The position numbers and the translations under genes are program-made. Below, piece by piece: positions 1 through 5,723 of a stretch of 7,567 nt of DNA. Origin of the DNA: Coprococcus sp. GTDB taxonomy: Bacteria > Bacillota > Clostridia > Lachnospirales > Lachnospiraceae. Position 1 is the stretch's first letter; every line of letters starts with the position of its first letter. The stretch spans positions 1-7,567 of the forward strand of contig JAEDGW010000118.1 in assembly GCA_016297325.1 (NCBI GenBank), in the 5' to 3' direction. The notes beneath the pieces are model-generated. The model searched no databases. It was not told the DNA's origin and was given only the letters and a program-made list of their open reading frames with translations.

Positions 1-393
1 CCCGGTAGTGGGAAGGATATAGCCGAAAGCAAGGGTGTCCATCGTGAGATGGAATCTGAAGGAAGCTGGATGTGAGGAACATACTAACTCACGGGCAAAT
101 CTCTGGTCTGACGAACAGAAATCTCATATGAGGTTATGCATGAGGGTAAGACTGCGCAACATGTTGAAGCCCAATAACTACACGGAATCATGCATGATAA
201 ATGAGGCAGATGGATGGAGAGGAAGAAACGTGTGGTACCTAGGGAGGTCTGTGCGGTACGCCTTGAAAGAGGTAACCATTGCATAAAGCAATGCTGAACG
301 TACAGAAGTCAGCAGAGGTCATAGTAGCCGAGAGGTGAAGGACCGAATCAGTAGGAGTCTTGAGTATGACCGAGAAAGGAGGAATGACCATAA
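1..393 (+). ncRNA. Group II intron ribozyme, domains I (partial) to start of IV
   Basis: This 393-nt stretch has no convincing gene and is read as the catalytic RNA of the intron. It is rich in purines and GNRA-like GAAA elements (for example GCCGAAAGC near 22-30). From memory, it resembles the conserved domain I-III text of Firmicutes group II introns, including the segment around 305-350 (AGAAGTCAGCAGAGGTCATA). The ribosome binding site of the maturase gene sits at its 3' edge, at 375-382. Domain boundaries within the stretch cannot be set by eye. The exon-binding sites EBS1 and EBS2 cannot be verified because the 5' exon is not in the window. Confidence 0.75.
375..382 (+). promoter_or_regulatory. 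Ribosome binding site of intron maturase
   Basis: AAAGGAGG lies 11 nt before the ATG at 394. This supports that start over the short out-of-frame ATG at 384 and gives the maturase its own translation signal inside domain IV. Confidence 0.7.
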
Positions 394-1788
394 ATGGCAG
401 AAAACATTGGAAACAATGGCTGTTCGCAAAGAGATAGTGCGGAACACGAAGGGTATGCGAAAGCGTCTAGGTCATTCAATCGGATATGGAAAGAAAGAGA
501 CAGTGCACAGCCGAGACTTTTGGAGGCGATACTGTATAAAGACAACTTTAACAGAGCGTATAAGAGAGTTAAGGCAAACAATAGAGCGCCAGGAATTGAT
601 GGCATGACCATTGAAGAGGCTCTTCCATATCTAAATGAGCATCAACAAGAGATAACCGACCGCATCTATCGTGGAAAGTATACTCCGTCTCCAGTAAGAC
701 GAGTTGAGATTCCCAAACCAGATGGTGGTGTGCGAAAGCTTGGCATACCAACAGTGGTAGACCGTACACTTCAACAGGCAATAACCCAACAGTTAGTGCC
801 AATCTATGAACCGCTGTTTGCAGAGGGCAGCTATGGTTATCGTCCGAACAGAAGTGCAAAAGATGCAATACTTAAGGTTAAGGAGTATGCAGAACAAGGC
901 TATACATTTGCAGTAGTCCTTGACTTGTCAAAGTACTTCGATACTCTTAATCACGAAATTCTCATCAATCTTCTCCGAAAGAATGTAAAAGATGAACGTG
1001 TAGTACAGTTGATAAAGCGCTATCTGAAAAGCGGTGTAATGGAAAACGGAGTGGTCATTGACACAGAGGAAGGCTCACCACAAGGTGGAAATCTGTCACC
1101 ATTGCTGGCAAACATCTACCTCAATGAGTTTGACCAGGAATACCTGAAAAGAGGTGTTCCATGCATAAGATATGCAGATGACATCGTGCTTCTTGCAAAG
1201 AGCAAGCGAGCATCAGAGAGACTCTTGGAAAGCAGTACAAAATATCTTGAAGAGAGGCTGAAACTTACAGTCAACCGAGAAAAGAGCCGTACTGTCAGCG
1301 TGTTTGCAATCCGAAATTTTAAATTCCTTGGCTTTGCATTGGGAAGGAACGGAAAAGGCATATATGTCCGAGTTCATCCGAAGTCATGGAAGAAGTTTAA
1401 GTCCAGACTGAAGGAGTTATCTTCCCGCAAACGATGTCAGTCAATCAAGCCAAACCTTGAGAAAATCAAGGTGTATGCGAGGGGATGGCTTAACTACTAC
1501 GGAATTGCAAGTATGAAGAGCAACATAGATGACATCAACGGATGGCTCTATCACAGAATATGCATGTGTATATGGAAACAGTGGAAGAAACCAAGGACGA
1601 AGGTACGTAACCTTATTAAGATGGGAGTACCCAAAGACTTGGCAATGCAAGCGGGTAATACCCGACGGGGACATTGGTTCGCAACGCATACATTTGCAGT
1701 AAACATGGCAATGACAAAAGAAAGACTGATAAACAGTGGCTTTTATGATTTAGCCACAGCCTATCAGTCTGTGCACGTCAACTATTGA
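394..1788 (+). CDS. ltrA: Group II intron reverse transcriptase/maturase
   Basis: A 464-residue multifunctional intron protein. It helps the intron RNA fold and splice, then copies it into DNA at a new site. The reverse transcriptase domain covers about residues 40-320. Visible motifs are GIDG (67-70), the SYGYRP block (146-151), D177 in DLSKYFDT, GSPQGG (227-232) and the catalytic YADD box (260-263), so all three metal-binding Asp residues (177, 262, 263) are present. The maturase-specific X domain follows, with GWLNYYG at 364-370 and a typical C-terminal block (GHWF near 426-429). The protein ends soon after with no Cys-rich or HNH endonuclease domain. Such enzymes usually rely on DNA opened at replication forks for priming. 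The gene is intact, with no frameshift, so the intron may still be mobile. The first 35 or so residues are poorly conserved in such proteins, so the exact start is less certain than the rest. Confidence 0.95.
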   Translation: MAENIGNNGCSQRDSAEHEGYAKASRSFNRIWKERDSAQPRLLEAILYKDNFNRAYKRVKANNRAPGIDGMTIEEALPYLNEHQQEITDRIYRGKYTPSPVRRVEIPKPDGGVRKLGIPTVVDRTLQQAITQQLVPIYEPLFAEGSYGYRPNRSAKDAILKVKEYAEQGYTFAVVLDLSKYFDTLNHEILINLLRKNVKDERVVQLIKRYLKSGVMENGVVIDTEEGSPQGGNLSPLLANIYLNEFDQEYLKRGVPCIRYADDIVLLAKSKRASERLLESSTKYLEERLKLTVNREKSRTVSVFAIRNFKFLGFALGRNGKGIYVRVHPKSWKKFKSRLKELSSRKRCQSIKPNLEKIKVYARGWLNYYGIASMKSNIDDINGWLYHRICMCIWKQWKKPRTKVRNLIKMGVPKDLAMQAGNTRRGHWFATHTFAVNMAMTKERLINSGFYDLATAYQSVHVNY

Positions 1789-1789
1789 A

Positions 1790-1855
1790 AGCGCCGTATA
1801 CCGAACGGTACGTACGGTGCTGTGAGAGGACGGCGGTTAGACACCGCCTCCTACT
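1790..1855 (+). ncRNA. Group II intron domains V and VI
   Basis: Domain V is 1790-1821 (32 nt) and folds as the canonical catalytic hairpin. An 8-bp lower stem pairs 1790-1797 with 1814-1821. It is followed by A1798-T1813 and T1799-A1810 with the two-base bulge C1811-G1812, then a 3-bp upper stem (1800-1802 with 1807-1809) closed by the loop GAAC. By position, the catalytic triad is C1792-G1793-C1794, with the usual G.U wobble at G1793-U1818. Domain VI follows as a hairpin with a GGCGG/CCGCC core and loop TTAGACA. A1853 is unpaired on its 3' strand and is the likely branch-point adenosine, 6 nt before the proposed 3' end. These pairings were made by hand. The GAAC loop departs from the common GNRA tetraloop. 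Confidence 0.85.
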
Positions 1856-1872
1856 CGATTAAACTTTAAAAA

Positions 1873-1912
1873 TTATTATGGTTTTCAAATCCAGATATAT
1901 GGTTTATAATAA
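1873..1912 (-). terminator. Possible AT-rich terminator of the isomerase gene
   Basis: Read on the minus strand, just past the isomerase stop codon, TTATTAT (1912-1906) can pair with ATAATAA (1879-1873). An inner weak stem (AAACCA with TGGATTT) closes part of the loop, and five Ts follow. The stem is nearly all A-T and the loop is large, so this is a weak candidate. It occupies nearly all of the 59-bp gap between the intron end and the isomerase gene. Confidence 0.35.
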
Positions 1913-1918
1913 CCTCGA

Positions 1919-2437
1919 TTAAGCCTTTTCAGGTTCAGGATAATCTACGCCGAAGGTTTCGACTGTTACAGTCTTCATCTTCTGCTCCTGACGTGGCTTG
2001 TCGCTGTAGTCAGTTGGCACATTTGCAATCTTGTCTACTACGTCAAGTCCCTCTATAACTTTTCCGAATGCAGCATAGGCACCGTCCAGATGTGGAGATG
2101 TCTCATGCATGATGAAGAACTGGGAACCTGCTGAATCAGGCATCATTGAGCGAGCCATTGACAGTACACCAGGTGTGTGCTTCAGATCGTTCTTGAAACC
2201 GTTCTGTGAGAATTCTCCTTTGATGGAATATCCCGGACCGCCGATGCCGATTCCCTGAGGATCTCCGCCCTGTATCATGAATCCTTTTATGACACGGTGG
2301 AAGATTACTCCGTCATAGAATCCCTTCTTTACGAGGGAGATAAAGTTGTTTACAGTATTTGGTGCGATGTCAGGATACAGCTCAGCTTTCATGACATCAC
2401 CGTTTTCCATAGTGATAGTAACTATTGGATTTGCCAC
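1919..2437 (-). CDS. ppiB: Cyclophilin-type peptidyl-prolyl cis-trans isomerase
   Basis: Catalyses cis-trans isomerisation of X-Pro bonds and so speeds protein folding. With no signal peptide it is expected in the cytoplasm. The 172-residue length matches small bacterial cyclophilins. The signature is complete: FHRVI (46-50, active-site R48), GFMIQGGDP (52-60, Q56), SAGSQFFI (102-109) and LDGAYAAFGKV (118-128). H117 replaces the Trp that binds cyclosporin in human cyclophilin A, as in many bacterial members. I chose the GTG at 2437. AAGGA is 9 nt before it, and the resulting N-terminus (MANPIVTI) is typical of the family. The ATG at 2446, three codons upstream in the same frame, directly abuts that AAGGA and leaves no spacing; it is the alternative start. 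The gene is transcribed convergently with the group II intron and divergently from mltG. It appears to be a single-gene unit. Confidence 0.93.
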   Translation of the reverse strand: MANPIVTITMENGDVMKAELYPDIAPNTVNNFISLVKKGFYDGVIFHRVIKGFMIQGGDPQGIGIGGPGYSIKGEFSQNGFKNDLKHTPGVLSMARSMMPDSAGSQFFIMHETSPHLDGAYAAFGKVIEGLDVVDKIANVPTDYSDKPRQEQKMKTVTVETFGVDYPEPEKA

Positions 2438-2470
2438 TGGTATCATTCCTTTCTTGATTAAGATACGGTT

Positions 2471-2499
2471 ATGATAACATTACTTGTGAGAACAGGCAA
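2471..2499 (-). promoter_or_regulatory. Probable sigma-70-type promoter of ppiB
   Basis: On the minus strand, a -35 box TTGCCT (2499-2494) and a -10 box TATCAT (2476-2471) are separated by exactly 17 nt. They match consensus at 4 of 6 and 5 of 6 positions. Transcription would start near 2464, giving a leader of about 27 nt before the GTG start. The promoter lies in the divergent region shared with mltG. No equally good promoter for mltG was found there. Confidence 0.55.
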
Positions 2500-2560
2500 A
2501 CGAATTTTCAAACTGATGACTGCAGGAACGGCGGTTTTGGTATGGAATACAAAGACGAAG

Positions 2561-2566
2561 AAGGAG
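2561..2566 (+). promoter_or_regulatory. Ribosome binding site of mltG
   Basis: AAGGAG lies 6 nt before the ATG at 2573. It decides the start, because the upstream in-frame ATG at 2471 has no such site and its extra 34 codons precede the membrane anchor without any family-like sequence. Confidence 0.75.
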
Positions 2567-2572
2567 AAAGAG

Positions 2573-3790
2573 ATGGATTGGAGAAATATAGCAAGGCCTA
2601 TCATAGTTATAGGTCTCATAGTCTGTGTGGTATTATTTGGAGTGTATAAAGTCAAGAATGTATATTCCGATTTCATGGAGGAGTACAAAGGTACAGACAG
2701 CAATATGAACGGAACAAGCGTCGAGGTGACGATACCGGAAGAGACTACTATCAAAGAAGCTGCAGGTATATTGAAGGATGCCGGACTTATAAAGTACAAA
2801 CTGGCTTTCCAGCTTAGAATGACCGGCTCACAGTACAGCAACAGCCTTCAGCCAGGCACATATACACTCAACACAGGTATGTCGACCATGGACATGATAA
2901 AGACTCTTTGTTTTGTGGAGTCCACAAGAGAAGTGTTATATACATTGACCGTTCCGGAGGGATTTACGGTTGAGCAGATCGCAGACAGATGCGAGGAGCT
3001 GGGCTTCTGCAGTTCAAATGATTTCCTCAAGGAGTGCCAGTCCGGAGACTTTGAGTATCCATTTGAGATACCTTCTACTGAAGTGAAGTATGCGCTTCAG
3101 GGATTCCTATTCCCTGCGACATACGATATATATGATGGAATGACTCCTAAGGATCTCATTCAGGATATGATAGACAAGTTCAACAGCATATATACTGATG
3201 ATTTCAAGAAGAAAGCTGAGAAGCTTGGATATACAGATTTCGAGGTCCTCACCATGGCATCCATAGTTGAGAAGGAGTGTAAGCTTGACAAAGACAGACC
3301 TATGGTGGCAGGAGTATTTATCAATCGACTGAACGATGATATGCCGCTTCAGGTAGATCCGTCAGTTCTGTATGTTGTGACAGATGGCCAGTATAATCAG
3401 GCTGAACTTACATATGATGATCTGGAGGTTGATTCTCCATACAACACATATATGTATACAGGACTTCCTGTAGGACCTATATGTAATCCTGGTGAGGCAT
3501 CTATAGAGGGCGTTCTGAATGCGTCACACCACAACTACCTCTACTATCTGACATCAGATGAGAGTGAGGGAGCATGTATCTTCAATGAGACTTATGAGGG
3601 ACATCTTGCAGACATAGAAGCAGCTGATGCGGCCAAGGCAGAGAAGGAGAACGCTGAGGGCGATGGTTCTTCTGATGAATCCGGTGACGGCTCATCGGAT
3701 GGTGATTACTCAGATTCATCATATAGTGATTATTCTGATGGCGATTACTCAGACAGTGATACCTATGATGATTCATATGATGGAGAGTAA
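2573..3790 (+). CDS. mltG: Endolytic murein transglycosylase MltG (YceG-like) with acidic C-terminal tail
   Basis: A membrane-anchored lytic transglycosylase that cuts nascent peptidoglycan strands and is thought to set glycan length by ending polymerisation. The product has 405 residues. A short cytoplasmic N-terminus precedes one transmembrane helix (about 9-26), which places the rest outside the cell. A LysM-like segment follows (about 49-105, containing SVEVTIPEETTIKEAAGIL). The YceG catalytic domain covers about 120-345. It has the ASIVEKE motif (229-235) holding the catalytic Glu, QVDPSVLY (260-267) and the YNTY...TGLPVGPICNPG block (290-307). The family core ends near residue 348. Beyond it is an Ala/Glu-rich spacer and about 40 residues made almost only of Asp, Ser, Tyr, Gly and Glu, which is not part of the usual enzyme. 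The gene diverges from ppiB and is followed by a 178-bp regulatory gap before the FHA gene, so it is probably transcribed alone. Confidence 0.93.
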   Translation: MDWRNIARPIIVIGLIVCVVLFGVYKVKNVYSDFMEEYKGTDSNMNGTSVEVTIPEETTIKEAAGILKDAGLIKYKLAFQLRMTGSQYSNSLQPGTYTLNTGMSTMDMIKTLCFVESTREVLYTLTVPEGFTVEQIADRCEELGFCSSNDFLKECQSGDFEYPFEIPSTEVKYALQGFLFPATYDIYDGMTPKDLIQDMIDKFNSIYTDDFKKKAEKLGYTDFEVLTMASIVEKECKLDKDRPMVAGVFINRLNDDMPLQVDPSVLYVVTDGQYNQAELTYDDLEVDSPYNTYMYTGLPVGPICNPGEASIEGVLNASHHNYLYYLTSDESEGACIFNETYEGHLADIEAADAAKAEKENAEGDGSSDESGDGSSDGDYSDSSYSDYSDGDYSDSDTYDDSYDGE

Positions 3791-3847
3791 GATCCGGTTC
3801 ATAAATTATAGTAAATAATTAACAAAATAATATATCAAAATTGTTCT

Positions 3848-3913
3848 AAAAGGGTATAAACTGCTTGCGATATATAGACTTTTTATATATAATAAAGGAG
3901 TATGTACCCTTTT
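3848..3913. repeat. 9-bp inverted repeat bracketing a promoter
   Basis: AAAAGGGTA (3848-3856) and its exact reverse complement TACCCTTTT (3905-3913) are 48 bp apart. They flank the -35 and -10 boxes at 3865-3893. In RNA the pairing could extend by a G.U and an A-U pair (3857-3858 with 3903-3904). The arms may be half-sites for a regulator that loops DNA over the promoter, or the stem of an RNA structure ending mltG transcripts. The sequence does not decide between them. Confidence 0.5.
3865..3893 (+). promoter_or_regulatory. Sigma-70-type promoter of the FHA gene
   Basis: A -35 box TTGCGA (3865-3870, 4 of 6) and a perfect -10 box TATAAT (3888-3893) are separated by 17 nt. Transcription would start near 3900, giving a leader of about 69 nt. 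An AT stem (ATATATA with TATATAT) overlaps the spacer and the -10 box. Confidence 0.7.
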
Positions 3914-3921
3914 GGGTTTTT
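3905..3921 (+). terminator. Weak hairpin with T-run, possible mltG terminator
   Basis: ACCC-TTTT-GGGT (3906-3917) followed by a run of Ts forms a very short terminator-like hairpin. Its left arm is shared with the longer inverted repeat, so two mutually exclusive structures are possible for transcripts reading through from mltG. For transcripts starting near 3900 it would lie only a few bases from the 5' end, too close to act as a normal terminator. A four-pair stem is weak evidence. Confidence 0.3.
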
Positions 3922-3954
3922 ATGCGTCTAGTTATGCGCTTTTGGAGGTGCGAT

Positions 3955-3960
3955 AGGAGG
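3955..3960 (+). promoter_or_regulatory. Ribosome binding site of the FHA gene
   Basis: AGGAGG lies 8 nt before the ATG at 3969. A second strong match, GGAGGTG, lies just upstream at 3944-3950. The site supports ATG 3969 over the adjacent in-frame TTG at 3966. Confidence 0.75.
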
Positions 3961-3968
3961 AATATTTG

Positions 3969-5609
3969 ATGAGGAAAATTAGTTTCAAAGTAAGAAATAT
4001 CGGATCTGAGAAATATCTGTCATATATTCTGGATGATGATTGTGAGTTTGATGAAGAACTATTGGATTATCTTGAGGAGAATAAGATTCCGGAACTCATA
4101 GATATCATTTATGAAGAGGATGATGAGAACGATTATCTTACATATAACGTTACAGGCAGGACAACGGTTGACGCACTCCTTTCGAATACGGTTAATGCTG
4201 AGAAGATATTGGGGATTATCAGAGGGATAGCTTCAGGAATAGTTAATCTGCGTGATCTTGGAATACCTGCATCGTATGTTATTCTTCATAGGAATTTTAC
4301 ATATGTGAATCCGGTGACTTACGATATTGGCATGTTGTGTGTGCCAGTGGAATCGGAGGCTAATATCAATGCTGAGTTCAGAATGTTCGTGAAGGATGTC
4401 CTGACAAGCGTGACATATGATGACAGTGAGGATTGTAACTATGTTGCAAAACTGCTCAATCTGTTGAATGCGGACAAGTTCACTGTAAGGAATTTCTTTG
4501 CACAGCTCACTGAGCTTATGCAGTCAGCCGGAATGCAGGTTGATGAGGATTTCGTAGATATCGATTCAGATATGTCAGTGTCACAGTCAACAGTTGACAC
4601 TTCGTCTGATACAAGCATGGATGATCTTCCTGAATATCAGGATATTCAGCTTGGGGATGATGATGACGATGATGAACAGGATGACGATGTATCAGATGAG
4701 GATGCAGCGGCAGTGAACAACATATTCAAGGATCTAGATCTGGATGCAGACGAGACTCCTGGAAGCCATGTGGATATGTCAGTATTTGATGACAGCGTCC
4801 TTGAGGAGCTGGACATCGATGAATCTATAGATGAGACATCTGATGAAGAAGCTGAGGAAGAGCCTGAATCCGCAAAGGATGGATCAGAAGATCAGGAGAT
4901 CACTGATGATGATGAGTCGGGACTTACAGAGGTTGCCAAGGCTGCAGAGGGTGTTACAGAGGTTGAACTTGACAAGCAGGAGGAGAAGAAGCCATTCCTC
5001 ATCTCTACAGATGACCTGATGGATAACCCACCTGTAGTTAAGAATATAAAGATCAATAGAGCTAAGATCATTCAGAAGGCTGTGGTAGATGCGGAGGAGG
5101 TTCATACCGACAATCCGACAGAACAGATCATTGCACCGCAGTTCCAGAATGGGGGAAGTGGAGAACCAGAGACCAATATGGATCCTGTCACTCCGAAGGC
5201 TGCAGAGCCTGAGAAGAGCGGTACAGGAAGCACAGTTGAGCTCACAGGCGGTATGAATGTGGTGAAGGATACTGAGGCTGAGAGCAGTGCTCCGGCAAGG
5301 AATGTTCCGAAAGCCATGCCATACATCGTCCGCGTCAATACGGGAGAGAGAGTGATGATCAACAAGGCAGTGTTCAAGATAGGAAAGGCTGGCCGAGGTG
5401 TTGATTATCATGTAGGTGGTAATGGAGCCATAAGCAAGGTTCACATCATTATCTACCAGAGAGAGGATGGATGTTATCTCAAGGATAACAAGGCCACGAA
5501 CGGCACATATCTGAACGGTGCCAAACTGGATGAGAATGAGGAGAAACTGCTTACCAATGATGCAACGATCAGCATCGGCGGTGAGGATTTCCTTTTCAAA
5601 TTAAGTTAA
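3969..5609 (+). CDS. DUF6382-like N-terminal domain plus C-terminal FHA domain protein
   Basis: A 546-residue, probably cytoplasmic protein with no signal peptide or membrane helix. Residues 1 to about 190 form a globular domain that I believe corresponds to DUF6382, whose function is not known to me. Residues about 191-445 are a low-complexity acidic linker with long Asp/Glu runs (for example 230-240). Residues about 450-546 are an FHA domain, which binds phosphothreonine peptides. Its landmarks are IGK (471-473), SKVH (489-492) and D506 followed by NGTYLNG (511-517). The key Ser, His and Asn-Gly are kept, while the usual Arg positions (GR, SR) are Lys. The protein therefore probably recognises a phosphorylated partner. 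The downstream gene encodes a paralogue of the N-terminal domain, so the two products may work together. The gene has its own promoter and ribosome binding site and is followed by hairpins. The partner and process are unknown. Confidence 0.85.
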   Translation: MRKISFKVRNIGSEKYLSYILDDDCEFDEELLDYLEENKIPELIDIIYEEDDENDYLTYNVTGRTTVDALLSNTVNAEKILGIIRGIASGIVNLRDLGIPASYVILHRNFTYVNPVTYDIGMLCVPVESEANINAEFRMFVKDVLTSVTYDDSEDCNYVAKLLNLLNADKFTVRNFFAQLTELMQSAGMQVDEDFVDIDSDMSVSQSTVDTSSDTSMDDLPEYQDIQLGDDDDDDEQDDDVSDEDAAAVNNIFKDLDLDADETPGSHVDMSVFDDSVLEELDIDESIDETSDEEAEEEPESAKDGSEDQEITDDDESGLTEVAKAAEGVTEVELDKQEEKKPFLISTDDLMDNPPVVKNIKINRAKIIQKAVVDAEEVHTDNPTEQIIAPQFQNGGSGEPETNMDPVTPKAAEPEKSGTGSTVELTGGMNVVKDTEAESSAPARNVPKAMPYIVRVNTGERVMINKAVFKIGKAGRGVDYHVGGNGAISKVHIIIYQREDGCYLKDNKATNGTYLNGAKLDENEEKLLTNDATISIGGEDFLFKLS

Positions 5610-5618
5610 TATACACAG

Positions 5619-5631
5619 CCCACAGCGTGGG
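5619..5631 (+). other. Small hairpin after the FHA gene
   Basis: CCCAC-AGC-GTGGG forms a 5-bp stem with a 3-nt loop, 9 nt after the FHA stop codon. It has no T-run and stands 5 nt before the larger terminator-like hairpin. It may protect the mRNA 3' end or may be incidental. Confidence 0.35.
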
Positions 5632-5636
5632 GTAAG

Positions 5637-5659
5637 AGCAGGTAGCAATACCTGCTTTT
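5637..5659 (+). terminator. Intrinsic terminator or attenuator after the FHA gene
   Basis: An 8-bp perfect stem, AGCAGGTA with TACCTGCT (5637-5644 and 5649-5656), is closed by the stable GNRA loop GCAA. The strand continues TTTGGTGTTTG, so only four Ts are consecutive (5656-5659). The broken T-run suggests partial termination, which would allow some read-through into the next gene. Confidence 0.65.
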
Positions 5660-5674
5660 GGTGTTTGAATGAAG

Positions 5675-5710
5675 ACAATGTCTACATGAATATAACAATG
5701 TCTAGATGAA
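5675..5710 (+). repeat. 16-nt direct repeat, 20-bp period
   Basis: ACAATGTCTACATGAA (5675-5690) and ACAATGTCTAGATGAA (5695-5710) differ at one base and start 20 bp apart. That is about two turns of the helix, so both copies face the same side of the DNA. They sit between the terminator-like hairpin and the next start codon and could be a tandem operator. A TATAAC hexamer (5691-5696) overlaps the second copy, but no -35 box lies at a good distance; TTGAAT at 5665 gives a 20-nt spacer. Confidence 0.5.
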
Positions 5711-5723
5711 AGGGTGTAAGGGA

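Larger units (their letters stand above)
1..1859 (+). mobile_element. Group II intron, 3' part (5' end outside window)
   Basis: A retrotransposing self-splicing intron encoding its own maturase. The window opens inside domain I of the ribozyme, so the 5' splice site (usually GTGCG) is upstream. The layout is typical: structured RNA (1-393), an open reading frame looped out of domain IV (394-1788), then domain V (1790-1821) and domain VI (about 1825-1855). The 3' end is placed at T1859. The sequence there reads CTCGAT and ends in the AY expected at a group II 3' splice site, 6 nt after the probable branch-point A1853. The 3' exon therefore starts at T1860. The encoded protein lacks an HNH endonuclease, pointing to an endonuclease-minus lineage. 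I did not assign a class; phylogeny of the reverse transcriptase would do so. The intron lies between genes and converges on the isomerase gene, whose stop codon is 60 bp away. Uncertainty in the 3' boundary is 1-2 nt. Confidence 0.9.

Noticed and set aside
251..255. GTGCG that could be taken for the 5' end of the intron
   Set aside because: Sequence before it (1-250) already looks like group II domain I and is continuous with the rest, so the true 5' end is outside the window.
35..286. 83-codon open frame on the + strand at the left edge
   Set aside because: It lies in the structured ribozyme part of the group II intron, has no ribosome binding site and its product resembles nothing. The opposite-strand frame at 84-284 is rejected for the same reason.
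335..607. 90-codon + strand frame overlapping the maturase start
   Set aside because: It runs out of frame over conserved reverse transcriptase sequence; the overlapping 394-1788 frame carries all family motifs.
1854..1922. 9-bp direct repeat CTCGATTAA at 1854-1862 and 1914-1922, resembling a target-site duplication
   Set aside because: Group II introns do not make target duplications. CTCGAT belongs to the intron's own 3' end, and the second copy overlaps the last codons of ppiB. Chance is the simplest explanation.
2471..2572. Upstream in-frame ATG giving mltG 34 extra residues
   Set aside because: There is no ribosome binding site there, the segment overlaps the ppiB promoter, and ATG 2573 has AAGGAG at ideal spacing just before a standard N-terminal membrane anchor.
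4884..5444. 186-codon minus-strand frame
   Set aside because: It is antisense to the FHA gene and has no recognisable domain or ribosome binding site. The plus-strand frame carries a clear FHA domain.
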